In this document: positions 13,972-22,316 of the stretch, piece by piece
Layout of the letters: every line of letters begins with the position of its first letter
How positions within the stretch are numbered: the stretch's first letter is position 1
Assembly (NCBI GenBank): GCA_050946655.1
Contig: JBMNVE010000017.1
Location: forward strand, 1 to 34,300
DNA length: 34,300 bases
Direction of reading: 5' to 3'
Source of the DNA: JAXGRD01 sp050946655
GTDB lineage: Bacteria > Bacillota > Clostridia > Peptostreptococcales > Anaerovoracaceae
Notes under the pieces: model-generated
The model's database searches: none
The model's input: only the letters and a program-made list of their open reading frames with translations
What the model was told of the DNA's origin: nothing
Program-made: the position numbers and the translations under genes

Positions 13972-14845
13972 GATCGTCCAATCCTTTTTTGACGTGGTTT
14001 GCCAGTGTGGCAAACTCCTCTATGGTCAAAGTCTCCGCTCTCCTGATGGGGTCGATGCCCGTAGCCATGAGCAGCTTCCTTATTTGGTCTTTATCCAATT
14101 CCTTCAAGCCCGTCAGGCTGTTGAGAAGGGTCTTCCTGCGCTTTCCAAAGCCTGCTTTGATGCAGGCAAAAAACAGTCCCTCATCCAAAAGGTCCACCGG
14201 CTTTTCTTCTCGGATGTCCAGCCTCAACACTGCCGAGTCCACCTTGGGCATCGGTAGGAAGACCTCTTTCGGTACAGAAGCAACCCGGGTCACGTTGCAG
14301 TAATACTGCACCGCCACGGTGAGGGCTCCGTAGGTCCGATTGCCGGGGGGCGCCATGATCCGGTCGGCTACTTCCTTCTGCATCATCACCGTGATGCTGT
14401 CTGCAGGTACATCCTCCTCCAGTATCTTCATGATGATGGGGGTGGTGATGTAGTAGGGAAGGTTGCCCATGATCTTCACGGACTTGAGGATAGGGTCAGC
14501 TATCTTTGCATTTTCAATGATTTGCCTTAAATTAGTCTTAAGAATGTCATCGTTTAACACCGTCACGTTGGGATGGTTTTCCAGGGTATCGGCAAGAATG
14601 GGAAGGAGTCCCTTATCCAGCTCAACAGCGATGACCTTCCGGGCCCTTTGGGCTGCCTCTACGGTCAAAACCCCCATTCCCGGGCCGATCTCAATGACCA
14701 GGTCGTCTTCGCCGATGTGAGAAGACTCCATGATCTTGTCGATGATGTTCTTATCCGTCAGGAAATTTTGCCCCAGGCTTTTGGATACCTTGAATTGGTG
14801 TTTATTCTTTATTTCCCTTACATTCTTGTGAGAGTATAGCTTCAT
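13964..14845 (-). CDS. rsmA: 16S rRNA dimethyladenosine transferase RsmA (KsgA)
   Basis: Protein of 293 residues that dimethylates two adjacent adenosines in the 3'-terminal hairpin of 16S rRNA during small-subunit maturation. Motifs seen are SLGQNFLTD, EIGPGMGVLT (SAM binding), AVELDKGL, LNDDILK, and the catalytic NLPYY, plus the C-terminal AFGKRRKTLLNSL-like segment. AAGGAGC lies before ATG 14845. It overlaps the end of rnmV by 44 bases, a classic Firmicutes pairing of two rRNA maturation genes, and its own end overlaps the start of the LTA-synthase-like gene. Confidence 0.95.
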   Translation of the reverse strand: MKLYSHKNVREIKNKHQFKVSKSLGQNFLTDKNIIDKIMESSHIGEDDLVIEIGPGMGVLTVEAAQRARKVIAVELDKGLLPILADTLENHPNVTVLNDDILKTNLRQIIENAKIADPILKSVKIMGNLPYYITTPIIMKILEEDVPADSITVMMQKEVADRIMAPPGNRTYGALTVAVQYYCNVTRVASVPKEVFLPMPKVDSAVLRLDIREEKPVDLLDEGLFFACIKAGFGKRRKTLLNSLTGLKELDKDQIRKLLMATGIDPIRRAETLTIEEFATLANHVKKGLDDHG

Positions 14846-15362
14846 GAAGCTCCTTCTTTGTGATTTTATATTGATTCAGTTTTCCCAGAAAGCACTTTCC
14901 GTTTCCGCTACCGATCCCCAGGATATTCCCCACTCTCCGGCGTTTTTCCGCTGAATGAGCCTCGCCAATGAGACCGGCATCCCCCAGGTCTTTCATGGTA
15001 AGCACCGGTCCTGCATCCCCGGTTTGCACCCTTGCTCTTGCCTTTTTCAGGGCTGCGACAATGTCTTGAGGGCGGGCGTTTTCGATGCCGATGTCCCTTC
15101 CTCGTGTGGCACTTTCTCGGTCCAGGTAGGCTTGCTTTGCCAAGGGATACTTGGCCGTTAGCCTGCGGCGGATCTCTTCACCGCTGAAGTCGGGATCCAA
15201 AAAAAGAATGATGCCCCGGGTCCCATACGCCTTGTCCAAAAGCATCCAGGTTTCTTTTCGGATGCCGAAGCCGTGGGTCTCAATGGTGTCGGCGGTCACA
15301 GCCTTTTTCACCGCATCGGTGTCATCTCTTCCTTCCACCACGATCACTTCCCGGATCTCCAT
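14802..15362 (-). CDS. rnmV: Ribonuclease M5 (5S rRNA maturation)
   Basis: Protein of 186 residues with an N-terminal TOPRIM domain: VVEGRDDTDAVKKA carries the catalytic Glu and LFLDPDFSGEEIRRRL the DxD pair. It trims 5S rRNA precursor ends in low-GC Gram-positive bacteria, with a ribosomal protein as cofactor. The C-terminal third (SAEKRRRVGNILGIGSGNGKCFLGKLNQYKI) is typical of the family. The start lies one base after the stop of the DivIC-like gene, so translation is likely coupled; its own Shine-Dalgarno site is weak. Confidence 0.93.
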   Translation of the reverse strand: MEIREVIVVEGRDDTDAVKKAVTADTIETHGFGIRKETWMLLDKAYGTRGIILFLDPDFSGEEIRRRLTAKYPLAKQAYLDRESATRGRDIGIENARPQDIVAALKKARARVQTGDAGPVLTMKDLGDAGLIGEAHSAEKRRRVGNILGIGSGNGKCFLGKLNQYKITKKELHEAILSQECKGNKE

Positions 15363-15363
15363 C

Positions 15364-15867
15364 CTATTTCTTACCCTTTTCCTTCTTCAGCTCTTCCTCC
15401 GTGGGGAGAATATATAGGATCTCCCCGGGGAGGATCATCCGCAGCTGCTTTCTCGCCTGCTGCTCGATATAGTCCGGCTCGTTGATTTTTTTCAACTCTT
15501 CATTCAAGTCTTTCTTTTGTTTCAGCAGCTTTATCTGCTCTTTTTTCAGCTCTCTCTCCTCCATCTTGAGCTTGACGATATCATGGACAGAAAAGCTCAC
15601 CATGGTGGCAAGCACCACAAAAACAAAAAGGTAGATGAAGAATCTTCGCCACTTCCGGGCGCGCCTTCTATTGACCTTGGGTCTTACCTGGCTGGTCTTT
15701 GGGTCTACTTCCAGAATCTCCGTTTCCTCTTCGTAGGACAACTTTTCTTCACTGCCTTGGCTTTCTTCTCCTTGAGACTTCCGTTTTTCTTCCCGGACCT
15801 TCTCCAGATCGATCAGGTTATTCTTTTCATAGAACTTTTTCGTTCTTCCTTTGCTTTTCTTTGCCAT
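15364..15867 (-). CDS. DivIC/FtsB-like septum formation initiator protein
   Basis: Protein of 167 residues with a single membrane helix (FFIYLFVFVVLATMVSF, about 80-96), a following Glu/Lys-rich coiled coil (about 105-135), and the C-terminal family segment EPDYIEQQARKQLRMILPGEILYILP. These proteins form a complex with FtsL-type partners at the division septum. The N-terminal cytoplasmic part of about 78 residues is highly charged and longer than in Bacillus DivIC. GGGAGA lies before ATG 15867. First gene of the operon with rnmV and rsmA. Whether it is the main division protein or a paralogue cannot be told from this window. Confidence 0.8.
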   Translation of the reverse strand: MAKKSKGRTKKFYEKNNLIDLEKVREEKRKSQGEESQGSEEKLSYEEETEILEVDPKTSQVRPKVNRRRARKWRRFFIYLFVFVVLATMVSFSVHDIVKLKMEERELKKEQIKLLKQKKDLNEELKKINEPDYIEQQARKQLRMILPGEILYILPTEEELKKEKGKK

Positions 15868-15894
15868 TATCTCCCTTTTCCCATTACGGAGTCA

Positions 15895-15903
15895 ATTATA
15901 TCA
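15895..15903 (-). promoter_or_regulatory. Extended -10 promoter for the DivIC-rnmV-rsmA operon
   Basis: On the - strand the sequence reads TGATATAAT, a full extended -10. Transcription would start near 15888, about 20 bases before the DivIC-like ATG. The -35 is weak, as often with extended -10 promoters. Confidence 0.6.
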
Positions 15904-15924
15904 TAAAATACCCCGAGGACACCA

Positions 15925-18417
15925 TTACAGGTTTTCCTTCTTCAGCTCTTCTATGAAGTTTCCGCTGTTGATTTTGCCCACCGCATATGTCATAGTGGCA
16001 AAGACCGCCAGGAATACGATGACGATGCTGATGATGATGGCCCGCCATGGTACCAGGTAGGATAGGCCCGCGCCCAGCCAAAAGATCCGATAAAGAAGAA
16101 TGGATATGATCAAGGATATCCCCATGCTCAGCACCAGGGAACGAATGCCGTAGATCAGGCTTTCATAGCTCAACATTCTGCGGAAGCTTTTTTCTGTCAT
16201 CCCTACGGCACGTAGAACGGCAAACTCCCGCCGGCGAACCATGATATTGGTGGACATGGTGTTGAATACGTTGACGATGGCGATGAGAGAAATCAGCACC
16301 ACAAACCCATAGGCAAAGACGTTGATCATAATCACCAGGTTTTTGGCATCTTTTGCATTTCCCGTGGCGTTGTTCAAACTGTTGGTGGGGTAGCCTTCTT
16401 CTCTGCAAATTTTCTCCATGGCCGCATAAGTCTTGGCCGGATCTTGGCACTTAAAAAACATGCCTCTGCTGGTCAGCAGGCCTTGGTAGTTTCCAAAAGT
16501 CTCACTGGCTGTTTGCCGGGACATGACGATCATTTGATCGTATGAAAACTGACCTCCACCGGGAGGGACATTTTTACCCGTCACGGCTCTGACTACCAGA
16601 TTTTTTTGGCCTATCACAAATCGTTTTTTATCCTTCGTATAGAGGCTGATTCCTTTCTTATCTGATGAGGGCTCTTTTTCCAAGAGCGTGGTGGGAAGAG
16701 ACGCATCAGCTGCACCGATGCTGATCAGATAGACCTTGTAGTCCTTCTCGCTCATGATCACCACAGGGATCTCTGTTTTACTTTCTTTTGTGTCGCTATA
16801 CAAGGTGGCATATTCTACATCTCTTATGTAGGTGATTCCCGGAGCGGCAGAAATTTTATCGAAAATTTCTTCTCCTTTTTCCAGGTCTGCTACCGAACCT
16901 TGGCCAATGGCATGAAGATATTCTATGTCGTAAAGGGGACTGCTCTTCATCCCCGATTCACCTACATCCAAAAAATAGCTTCCTGCAAAGTTAGCGGAGA
17001 GAAAGAGGGTCATGCTCAAGGTCAAGGATATGATGGTGGCTCGATACTTCCTTCCGCTTTGTCTGAAGTACTTGTTGGACAGATCCTGCTCGAAGTTGAG
17101 TCGCCTTGCCACCACCTTGGGAACCTTGAAGATCTGATTTTCCTCTCGGATATATCTGCCCCTCCTGATGGTGCTGATGATGGATACTCTGGATGCCCGA
17201 GCTGCCGGCACCGCTACGGAGATCAGGACCGTCACTAGGGAAAGACCGATCATCAGGAGCAGGATGGGAAAGTGAAGATGTAGCCCAAATCCCCGGATGT
17301 CCACTCCTCCCCCTATACCGATGGTGTATTTCCCCATGACCTTCAATGCCAGTCCGATTCCGCCGATGCCCAATAGCATCCCCAGCGGGATCCCGACAAG
17401 GCTGATGAGGAGCCCTTCTGTGAACACGGCAATTCTTCTCTGCTTGGCCGTGGCACCGATGGAGGAAAGAAGACCATAGTCTTTTGTCCTTTCTCCCACA
17501 GAAATGGCCACTGCATTGTATATCAGAGCAATGGAGCCGATCATGATCAGAAAGATCAAAAGGCCGCTGACAATGGTAAGAAGCGCACTGAAGGCTCCGA
17601 AATGGGTCGCACCCAGGTACAGAAGCAAGTTATTATTGAACTCAACCGCACCATTGGGAAAAAGCTCACTCATATAGGATGTGATGGCATCGGGCTTTTT
17701 TGTCTTTACATACGCAACAATGCTTTCACCTTGGTCATCGGAAAACTCAGTGGGTTTATCGGCAACGGAAATTCCCATATACCCGGGGGAACTGTAGGAA
17801 ATGACATTCACTCCTTCTGAAATTCCCACGATGGTATACTCTCTTCTGCCCAGCACATGAAGGACCTCTCCCTCCTCGTAAGGCTTGTCCGCTGTCAACC
17901 GGGTCCCTTCAGGCGTATTGCTCTTCTCTCCCGCCACTCGGATCCCCAGATCCCCGCTGATCTTCTCTCCCAACTTTAAAGGCCTGCCCCCGCCGGCAGC
18001 GATGGTGATAGGAAGCACCAATTCATCGGAATTTCTGGGCATCCTCCCTTCTACCAACCGAACACGGGTCATTACATCCAGGGACACATCCGGATCCAGC
18101 ACTTGGATATAGGGCTTATAGTGATCCTCCATCCCTTCCACTTTCAAATATCCGATTTCTTGGTAGGTTCCGATCCGGTCCGTTCGGTCGTCTCTTTGGG
18201 CCTTCAACAATTCGATTTTTTTCGGTGCGTAGACCCGGGCATACCAGTCTCCGGTCATCTGTTTTTCATACTGCACCATGAAATACTGAAAGCTGGTGGC
18301 AAAAGCCAAGACCCCACTGATCATGGCAACAGAAAGAGTGACACCTACAATGGTCATCAGTGTCCGTAGCTTATTCCTCCGCAGAGATCGCAATGTGATC
18401 TTGGTGAAGATATTCAT
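15925..18417 (-). CDS. ABC transporter permease with two FtsX domains
   Basis: Protein of 830 residues. One N-terminal membrane helix (about 20-42) is followed by a large extracellular domain, three helices with the FtsX pattern (about 270-410, including ERTKDYGLLSSIGATAKQRR), another single helix (around 460), a second extracellular domain, and three C-terminal helices with the second FtsX unit (RRREFAVLRAVGMTEKSFRR). Such 1+3+1+3 permeases work with LolD/MacB-like ATPases in mechanotransmission, lipoprotein handling or peptide resistance rather than ordinary solute import. The start overlaps the ATPase stop (ATGA). No specific substrate can be named. Confidence 0.88.
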   Translation of the reverse strand: MNIFTKITLRSLRRNKLRTLMTIVGVTLSVAMISGVLAFATSFQYFMVQYEKQMTGDWYARVYAPKKIELLKAQRDDRTDRIGTYQEIGYLKVEGMEDHYKPYIQVLDPDVSLDVMTRVRLVEGRMPRNSDELVLPITIAAGGGRPLKLGEKISGDLGIRVAGEKSNTPEGTRLTADKPYEEGEVLHVLGRREYTIVGISEGVNVISYSSPGYMGISVADKPTEFSDDQGESIVAYVKTKKPDAITSYMSELFPNGAVEFNNNLLLYLGATHFGAFSALLTIVSGLLIFLIMIGSIALIYNAVAISVGERTKDYGLLSSIGATAKQRRIAVFTEGLLISLVGIPLGMLLGIGGIGLALKVMGKYTIGIGGGVDIRGFGLHLHFPILLLMIGLSLVTVLISVAVPAARASRVSIISTIRRGRYIREENQIFKVPKVVARRLNFEQDLSNKYFRQSGRKYRATIISLTLSMTLFLSANFAGSYFLDVGESGMKSSPLYDIEYLHAIGQGSVADLEKGEEIFDKISAAPGITYIRDVEYATLYSDTKESKTEIPVVIMSEKDYKVYLISIGAADASLPTTLLEKEPSSDKKGISLYTKDKKRFVIGQKNLVVRAVTGKNVPPGGGQFSYDQMIVMSRQTASETFGNYQGLLTSRGMFFKCQDPAKTYAAMEKICREEGYPTNSLNNATGNAKDAKNLVIMINVFAYGFVVLISLIAIVNVFNTMSTNIMVRRREFAVLRAVGMTEKSFRRMLSYESLIYGIRSLVLSMGISLIISILLYRIFWLGAGLSYLVPWRAIIISIVIVFLAVFATMTYAVGKINSGNFIEELKKENL

Positions 18418-19097
18418 TTCCGCATGACCTCGTCGGCGATGATCCGCCCGTCCTCTAGAGCAATAAGTCTATCCGCTTGAAGGGCGATGTTTTCATCGTG
18501 GGTAATAAGGATCACTGTCTGTTTCTGCTTTCTATTGGATTGTTTCAGTAACTCAATGATCTCCTGGCTATTTTTACTATCCAGGTTTCCCGTCGGCTCA
18601 TCGGCAAGGAGGACCGCAGGATCGTTGATCAAGGCTCTGCCTACGGATACCCTCTGCTGCTGGCCTCCCGATAATTGATCGGGATAGTGATTGGCTCGAT
18701 CGGCAAGGCCCAAGGATTGGATCAGGCCACCGAGATGGTCCCGATCCACTTTTCTTCCATCCATGAGCAGGGGAAGGGAGATATTCTCCGCCACGGTGAG
18801 CACCGGGATCAGATTATAGAACTGGTAGATAATTCCCACTTCTCTTCTGCGAAAAATGGCAAGCTCATCAGCTGACTGCAGGTATATATCCTTTCCGTCG
18901 ATAAATACCCGACCCGATGTGGGCGTGTCAATGCCCCCCAAGATATGGAGCAAGGTGGATTTTCCCGAACCGGAAGGCCCTACAATAGCCAGAAAGTCCC
19001 CCTTGTTCACAGAAAGAGATATACCATCCAACGCCTTTACCGTATTGTCGCCGGACCCATAGGATTTTTTGATGTTTTCTACCCGCAAGATCTCCAT
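18414..19097 (-). CDS. ABC transporter ATPase (LolD/MacB/SalX type)
   Basis: Protein of 227 residues, a single nucleotide-binding domain. Walker A is GPSGSGKST, the Q-loop lies at IYQFYNLIPVLTVAENI, the signature is LSGGQQQRVSVGRAL, Walker B is VLLADEPTGNLDS and the switch histidine is in ITHD. The AENI and DEPTGNLDS wording places it in the MacB/LolD/FtsE branch that pairs with FtsX-type permeases, matching the next gene. Its ATG directly follows the stop of the lipoprotein gene (TAAATG). Confidence 0.95.
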   Translation of the reverse strand: MEILRVENIKKSYGSGDNTVKALDGISLSVNKGDFLAIVGPSGSGKSTLLHILGGIDTPTSGRVFIDGKDIYLQSADELAIFRRREVGIIYQFYNLIPVLTVAENISLPLLMDGRKVDRDHLGGLIQSLGLADRANHYPDQLSGGQQQRVSVGRALINDPAVLLADEPTGNLDSKNSQEIIELLKQSNRKQKQTVILITHDENIALQADRLIALEDGRIIADEVMRK

Positions 19098-19703
19098 TTA
19101 TTTCCCTTCAGTATAGTGAACTACATCTTTGCCGTTTTCATTGTATTTTTCTTCAAACACATATTCATCACTTCCCTTGACCATGACAAAGAGGATACTT
19201 CCTTTATATGTGCTGTCGCTGTAAAAATCATAGCCCATGGGAGGAGCACCGATTTCCCACGTAGTGGCCAGTCCCTTGTACTTGGTCCCATCAACGGTGA
19301 TGTCCGGTTTGCCTTCCACCGATGCGATGGAAAATTTCACAGCCACTGCGGTGATCCCAAACTCATCGTCTGGAAAGTCCTTGGGATAATAAGCCTCGTA
19401 CTCTGCAACGGCATACTCTAAATTCTCGCTAGCCAAGGGTTCTATGGTGTTGCCCATGGCCGAGTGGTTGTACTCTTCTATCTTCTTGTCCACAGATGCT
19501 TTGTCCCGGTCCACCTCTGTGATGCGATACTTCATGGGATATAGCTTTCCGTCTCTTTCACTTTCCTGCTTTGTTTCTATCCATGTCCCCAAAGGAGCTA
19601 CCTCCACTGTTTTTCCCGAGGACCCTTTGTTGCATCCGCTGACGCATATGGCCAAGAGTACAACCATAGCTACCGCAAGAATATAATGATTTCTTTTCTT
19701 CAT
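19098..19703 (-). CDS. Predicted lipoprotein linked to the ABC transporter
   Basis: Protein of 201 residues with a type II signal peptide: basic MKKRN, a hydrophobic core and a lipobox ending VSGC (Cys near residue 24). The mature part has no family I recognise; it is mixed alpha/beta in appearance and rich in Glu, Lys and Tyr, with VTVDGTKYKGLATTWEIG near the middle. GAGGAG precedes the ATG. Because it is joined to the ATPase gene without a gap, it probably works with the transporter outside the membrane, for example as a sensor or accessory protein. This is inference from position only. Confidence 0.7.
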   Translation of the reverse strand: MKKRNHYILAVAMVVLLAICVSGCNKGSSGKTVEVAPLGTWIETKQESERDGKLYPMKYRITEVDRDKASVDKKIEEYNHSAMGNTIEPLASENLEYAVAEYEAYYPKDFPDDEFGITAVAVKFSIASVEGKPDITVDGTKYKGLATTWEIGAPPMGYDFYSDSTYKGSILFVMVKGSDEYVFEEKYNENGKDVVHYTEGK

Positions 19704-19732
19704 ATTTTTTCTCCTCTATATCTATTTCCCTC

Positions 19733-19758
19733 AGAACCCCCCCTGCCTCGTGGGTTCT
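19733..19758. other. Hairpin before the lipoprotein gene
   Basis: AGAACCC (19733-19739) and GGGTTCT (19752-19758) form a 7-bp stem in the 63-base gap between the parB terminator and the lipoprotein gene. No clear promoter for the lipoprotein operon was found here, so its start of transcription remains open. Confidence 0.35.
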
Positions 19759-19766
19759 TTAAATGG

Positions 19767-19801
19767 AAAAGCGTTCTCCATCTAGATGGCAAAACGCTTT
19801 T
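19767..19801. terminator. Intrinsic terminator after parAB
   Basis: AAAAGCGTT (19767-19775) and AACGCTTTT (19793-19801) form a 9-bp stem enclosing a second palindrome, CCATCTAGATGG. T runs occur at both ends, so it can act in either direction. It separates parB from the lipoprotein operon. Confidence 0.75.
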
Positions 19802-19811
19802 ATCTGTCTGT

Positions 19812-19827
19812 TGTTCCACGTGAAACA
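19812..19827. other. parS site (ParB binding site) next to parB
   Basis: TGTTCCACGTGAAACA matches the bacterial chromosomal parS consensus TGTTNCACGTGAAACA at every defined position. It lies two bases beyond the parB stop codon. Confidence 0.9.
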
Positions 19828-19829
19828 TT

Positions 19830-20708
19830 CTATACATTCCTTAACATTTCAATCAGTCTGTCCAGTTCATCTCTGCTGAAATACTCAATTTCAATCTTTC
19901 CTTTTTTGCCCGATTGTTTTAAACTGACTCTCGTCCCCAGGACTTCCTTCAACTCACTTTCGATTTGAACCACATCGGGGCTTTTTCTGATCTTACGAGG
20001 AATGCCCCGTTTTTTTTCTTTCTTGCCGTTTACGATATCTTCAAGGGCTCTTACGGAAAGGCCCTCCTTTACTACTCTGTCCGCGAGAAGGATCTGTCTT
20101 TCTTTCTCCTGGACAGCAAGCAAGGTCATACCATGTCCCCTGGAGATCTTACCGTCTATGAGCATTCCCTTTACCTCCGGATACAACTTCAAAAGGCGCA
20201 GGGTATTGGCAATATAGGGTCTGCTCTTTCCGATGCTTGCAGAAACCTGGGACTGAGTCAGGTCAAAGGAGGAAATCATCCGGTCTATCCCTTCTGCTTC
20301 CTCCAGCGGGTTCAAGTCCTCCCTTTGCATGTTCTCTATGATAGCAAACAGCATGTTTTCCTGGTCGGTCAGTTCTCTCACGATGCAGGGAACCTTTTTT
20401 AATCCGGCAGATCGAGCTGCCCGGTATCTCCGCTCTCCGGCCACGATCTCATAGCCCTTATCCGCAGGTCTGACAATGATGGGTTGCAGTATCCCATGCT
20501 CGGCGATGGAGCTCTCCAGATCCTTCAGGCTCTCCGGATCAAAGGACTTTCTGGGCTGACCGCTGTTGGGCTTGATCATATCCACAGAAAGCTGTTCCAC
20601 CAACGCCTGATCCACCTTTCCATCCTGCCCTGCTCCTGCCGGCTGCAAATCGCCAAAGAGGGCCTCTAGGCCTTTCCCCAAGCCGGTATTCTTTTTTTTG
20701 GCCGTCAT
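19830..20708 (-). CDS. parB: Chromosome partitioning protein ParB (Spo0J)
   Basis: Protein of 292 residues that binds parS, slides as a CTP-dependent clamp and loads SMC near the origin. It opens with KKNTGLGKGLEALFGD. The N-terminal domain contains GERRYRAARSAGLKKVPCIV, the arginine patch of the CTP-binding site. ENMQREDLNPLEEA and the helix-turn-helix around LTQSQVSASIGKSRPYIANTLRLL give the DNA-binding domain, and a C-terminal dimerisation segment ends the protein (IEYFSRDELDRLIEML). The start overlaps the parA stop (ATGA). It could be Noc rather than Spo0J, but the pairing with parA and the consensus parS support ParB. Confidence 0.94.
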   Translation of the reverse strand: MTAKKKNTGLGKGLEALFGDLQPAGAGQDGKVDQALVEQLSVDMIKPNSGQPRKSFDPESLKDLESSIAEHGILQPIIVRPADKGYEIVAGERRYRAARSAGLKKVPCIVRELTDQENMLFAIIENMQREDLNPLEEAEGIDRMISSFDLTQSQVSASIGKSRPYIANTLRLLKLYPEVKGMLIDGKISRGHGMTLLAVQEKERQILLADRVVKEGLSVRALEDIVNGKKEKKRGIPRKIRKSPDVVQIESELKEVLGTRVSLKQSGKKGKIEIEYFSRDELDRLIEMLRNV

Positions 20709-21481
20709 AGCTCTTCCTCCTCCAAAAGCAGGAACTCATCAGCAAACTCATCGTATGCCGCCGCCCCGGTGGAACGAGGATCATATTCAAAGATGGGCAT
20801 TCCGTAGCTGGGCGCCTCGGCAAGTCGCACATTTCTAGGAATCACCGTAGTGTAGACCTTCTCCTTGAAGTATTTCTTCACTTCTTCCACCACCTGAATG
20901 GACAGATTGGTTCTCCCATCAAACATGCTCAGGATGACCCCCTGGATTTCCAGTTTGGGGTTCAGTTTCTTCTTGACAATATCAATGGTGCTCATCAGCT
21001 GGCTCACACCTTCAAGTGCATAGAACTCACACTGTATGGGGATCAGCACCGAGTCTACGGCAGTCAGCGAGTTGATGGTCAATAGGCCCAGGGAAGGGGG
21101 ACAATCGATGAAGATATAATCGTATCTGTCCTTGATGGTTTCAATGGCATCCTTCAGCCGACTTTCCCTGCTTTCCATCATAACCAGCTCCACCTCAGCT
21201 CCCGCCAATTCCACATTAGCAGGAATGATGTCCAAGTTCTCAGTGGCCGTGTGAAGGATCATCTCCGATGCAGCAACATCGTTCCTCGTCAAAAGATCGT
21301 ATACGGAGTAGGTCAGTTCCTTCTTTGATACCCCCAGGCCGCTGGTGGTGTTTCCCTGCGGGTCAATATCGATGACAAGGATCTTCTTTCCGCGCATGGC
21401 CAGGCTGGCAGCCAGGTTTATGTTGGTCGTGGTTTTCCCCACACCCCCCTTTTGATTAAAAATCGCGATTATCTTTCCCAA
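20705..21481 (-). CDS. parA: Chromosome partitioning ATPase ParA (Soj)
   Basis: Protein of 258 residues, a Walker-type ParA/MinD ATPase that binds DNA as an ATP dimer and works with ParB; in Bacillus it also controls DnaA. The deviant Walker A is KGGVGKTTT at residues 10-18; DIDPQGNTTSGLG, IFIDCPPSLG (Walker B) and VIPRNVRLAEAPS are typical. The best start is TTG 21481, seven bases after AGGAGG and giving the usual short GKIIAIFNQKGG N-terminus; the longer in-frame reading to 21499 runs through the ribosome binding site. Confidence 0.94.
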   Translation of the reverse strand: MGKIIAIFNQKGGVGKTTTNINLAASLAMRGKKILVIDIDPQGNTTSGLGVSKKELTYSVYDLLTRNDVAASEMILHTATENLDIIPANVELAGAEVELVMMESRESRLKDAIETIKDRYDYIFIDCPPSLGLLTINSLTAVDSVLIPIQCEFYALEGVSQLMSTIDIVKKKLNPKLEIQGVILSMFDGRTNLSIQVVEEVKKYFKEKVYTTVIPRNVRLAEAPSYGMPIFEYDPRSTGAAAYDEFADEFLLLEEEEL

Positions 21482-21520
21482 GATGATTCCTCCTAACAAT
21501 ACAGAAATTATTCTCCTTAG

Positions 21521-21526
21521 ATTATA
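21521..21526 (-). promoter_or_regulatory. Possible -10 for parAB
   Basis: TATAAT on the - strand, about 40 bases before the parA start, with no good -35. The parS palindrome at 21558-21589 lies just upstream, so ParB could influence this promoter. Confidence 0.4.
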
Positions 21527-21557
21527 CCCTATTTTTCCGGAAGATACTATTTATTTT

Positions 21558-21589
21558 TTAAGAGATGTTCCACGTGGAACATCTCTTAA
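21558..21589. other. parS-like site in a 32-bp perfect palindrome
   Basis: The core TGTTCCACGTGGAACA (21566-21581) fits parS with one change from the Bacillus consensus. It is extended on both sides to TTAAGAGA and TCTCTTAA, making a perfect 32-bp inverted repeat between rsmG and parA. No T run follows in either reading direction that would make it a terminator. Confidence 0.8.
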
Positions 21590-21596
21590 GAAAGGT

Positions 21597-22316
21597 CTAT
21601 TTAATCGGCATCTTTGCAGGGGTTCCGGCTTTTCTAGGATGTGCTGCCGGGGTTTTTTTCTTTTTTTTCACAACCACTAGGGGATGGTCCAGTCCATAGC
21701 CGCCGACCGCGGATAAAGCCCTGGGCCTGACTATCTTGGCTTCTTCTCCCCCCAGGATTGCGACGGCTTTCCCGGATGCTGCTACCTCTGCTTCCGCCTC
21801 CGGCCCTTTATAGGCGATAAAACTTCCTCCCGGCTTGACCAGGGGGATGCAATATTCAGAGAGTACTGCCAAATGGGCAACCGCCCGGGAAACACAGAGG
21901 TCGAATCGTTCTCTGTAGTCTTTATTTCTTCCAAGGTCCTCCGCCCGACTGTGCAGCACGGTGACATTATCAATGCCAATTTCTTCGGCGATCTCTTTGA
22001 CGATTTTTAGTCGCTTGCCCAGGGAGTCCACCAAGAGGAACTCCTTCCTCGGATAGGCAATGGCCAGCGGGATCCCGGGAAAGCCTCCTCCCGTTCCTAT
22101 ATCAACGACTTTTTGACTTTCTCTGAATTCCTCCAACTCCCCGATGAGCAGGGAATCCACAAAGTGTTTTTCCTCAAACTCTGCAGGATCTGTGATGGCA
22201 GTCAGGTTCACCTTGTTATTCCACCACAAAATCTTCTCCATGTATTCTTGAAATTGGTAAATTTTGGAATTATCCTCTACGTCAAGGCTGGCGAGGACGC
22301 GTTCCAGTTTTTTCAT
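21597..22316 (-). CDS. rsmG: 16S rRNA m7G527 methyltransferase RsmG (GidB)
   Basis: Protein of 239 residues that methylates G527 in 16S rRNA; its loss gives low-level streptomycin resistance in several bacteria. The core shows KVVDIGTGGGFPGIPLAIAYP (SAM site), LVDSLGKRLKIVKEIAEEIGI, HSRAEDLG and DLCVSRAVAHLAVLSEYCIPL. The C-terminus ends in a run of lysines and AHPRKAGTPAK, the usual basic tail. ATG 22316 is preferred to GTG 22319, since AAGGG lies six bases before it. Its ATG overlaps the mnmG stop (TGATG). Confidence 0.95.
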   Translation of the reverse strand: MKKLERVLASLDVEDNSKIYQFQEYMEKILWWNNKVNLTAITDPAEFEEKHFVDSLLIGELEEFRESQKVVDIGTGGGFPGIPLAIAYPRKEFLLVDSLGKRLKIVKEIAEEIGIDNVTVLHSRAEDLGRNKDYRERFDLCVSRAVAHLAVLSEYCIPLVKPGGSFIAYKGPEAEAEVAASGKAVAILGGEEAKIVRPRALSAVGGYGLDHPLVVVKKKKKTPAAHPRKAGTPAKMPIK

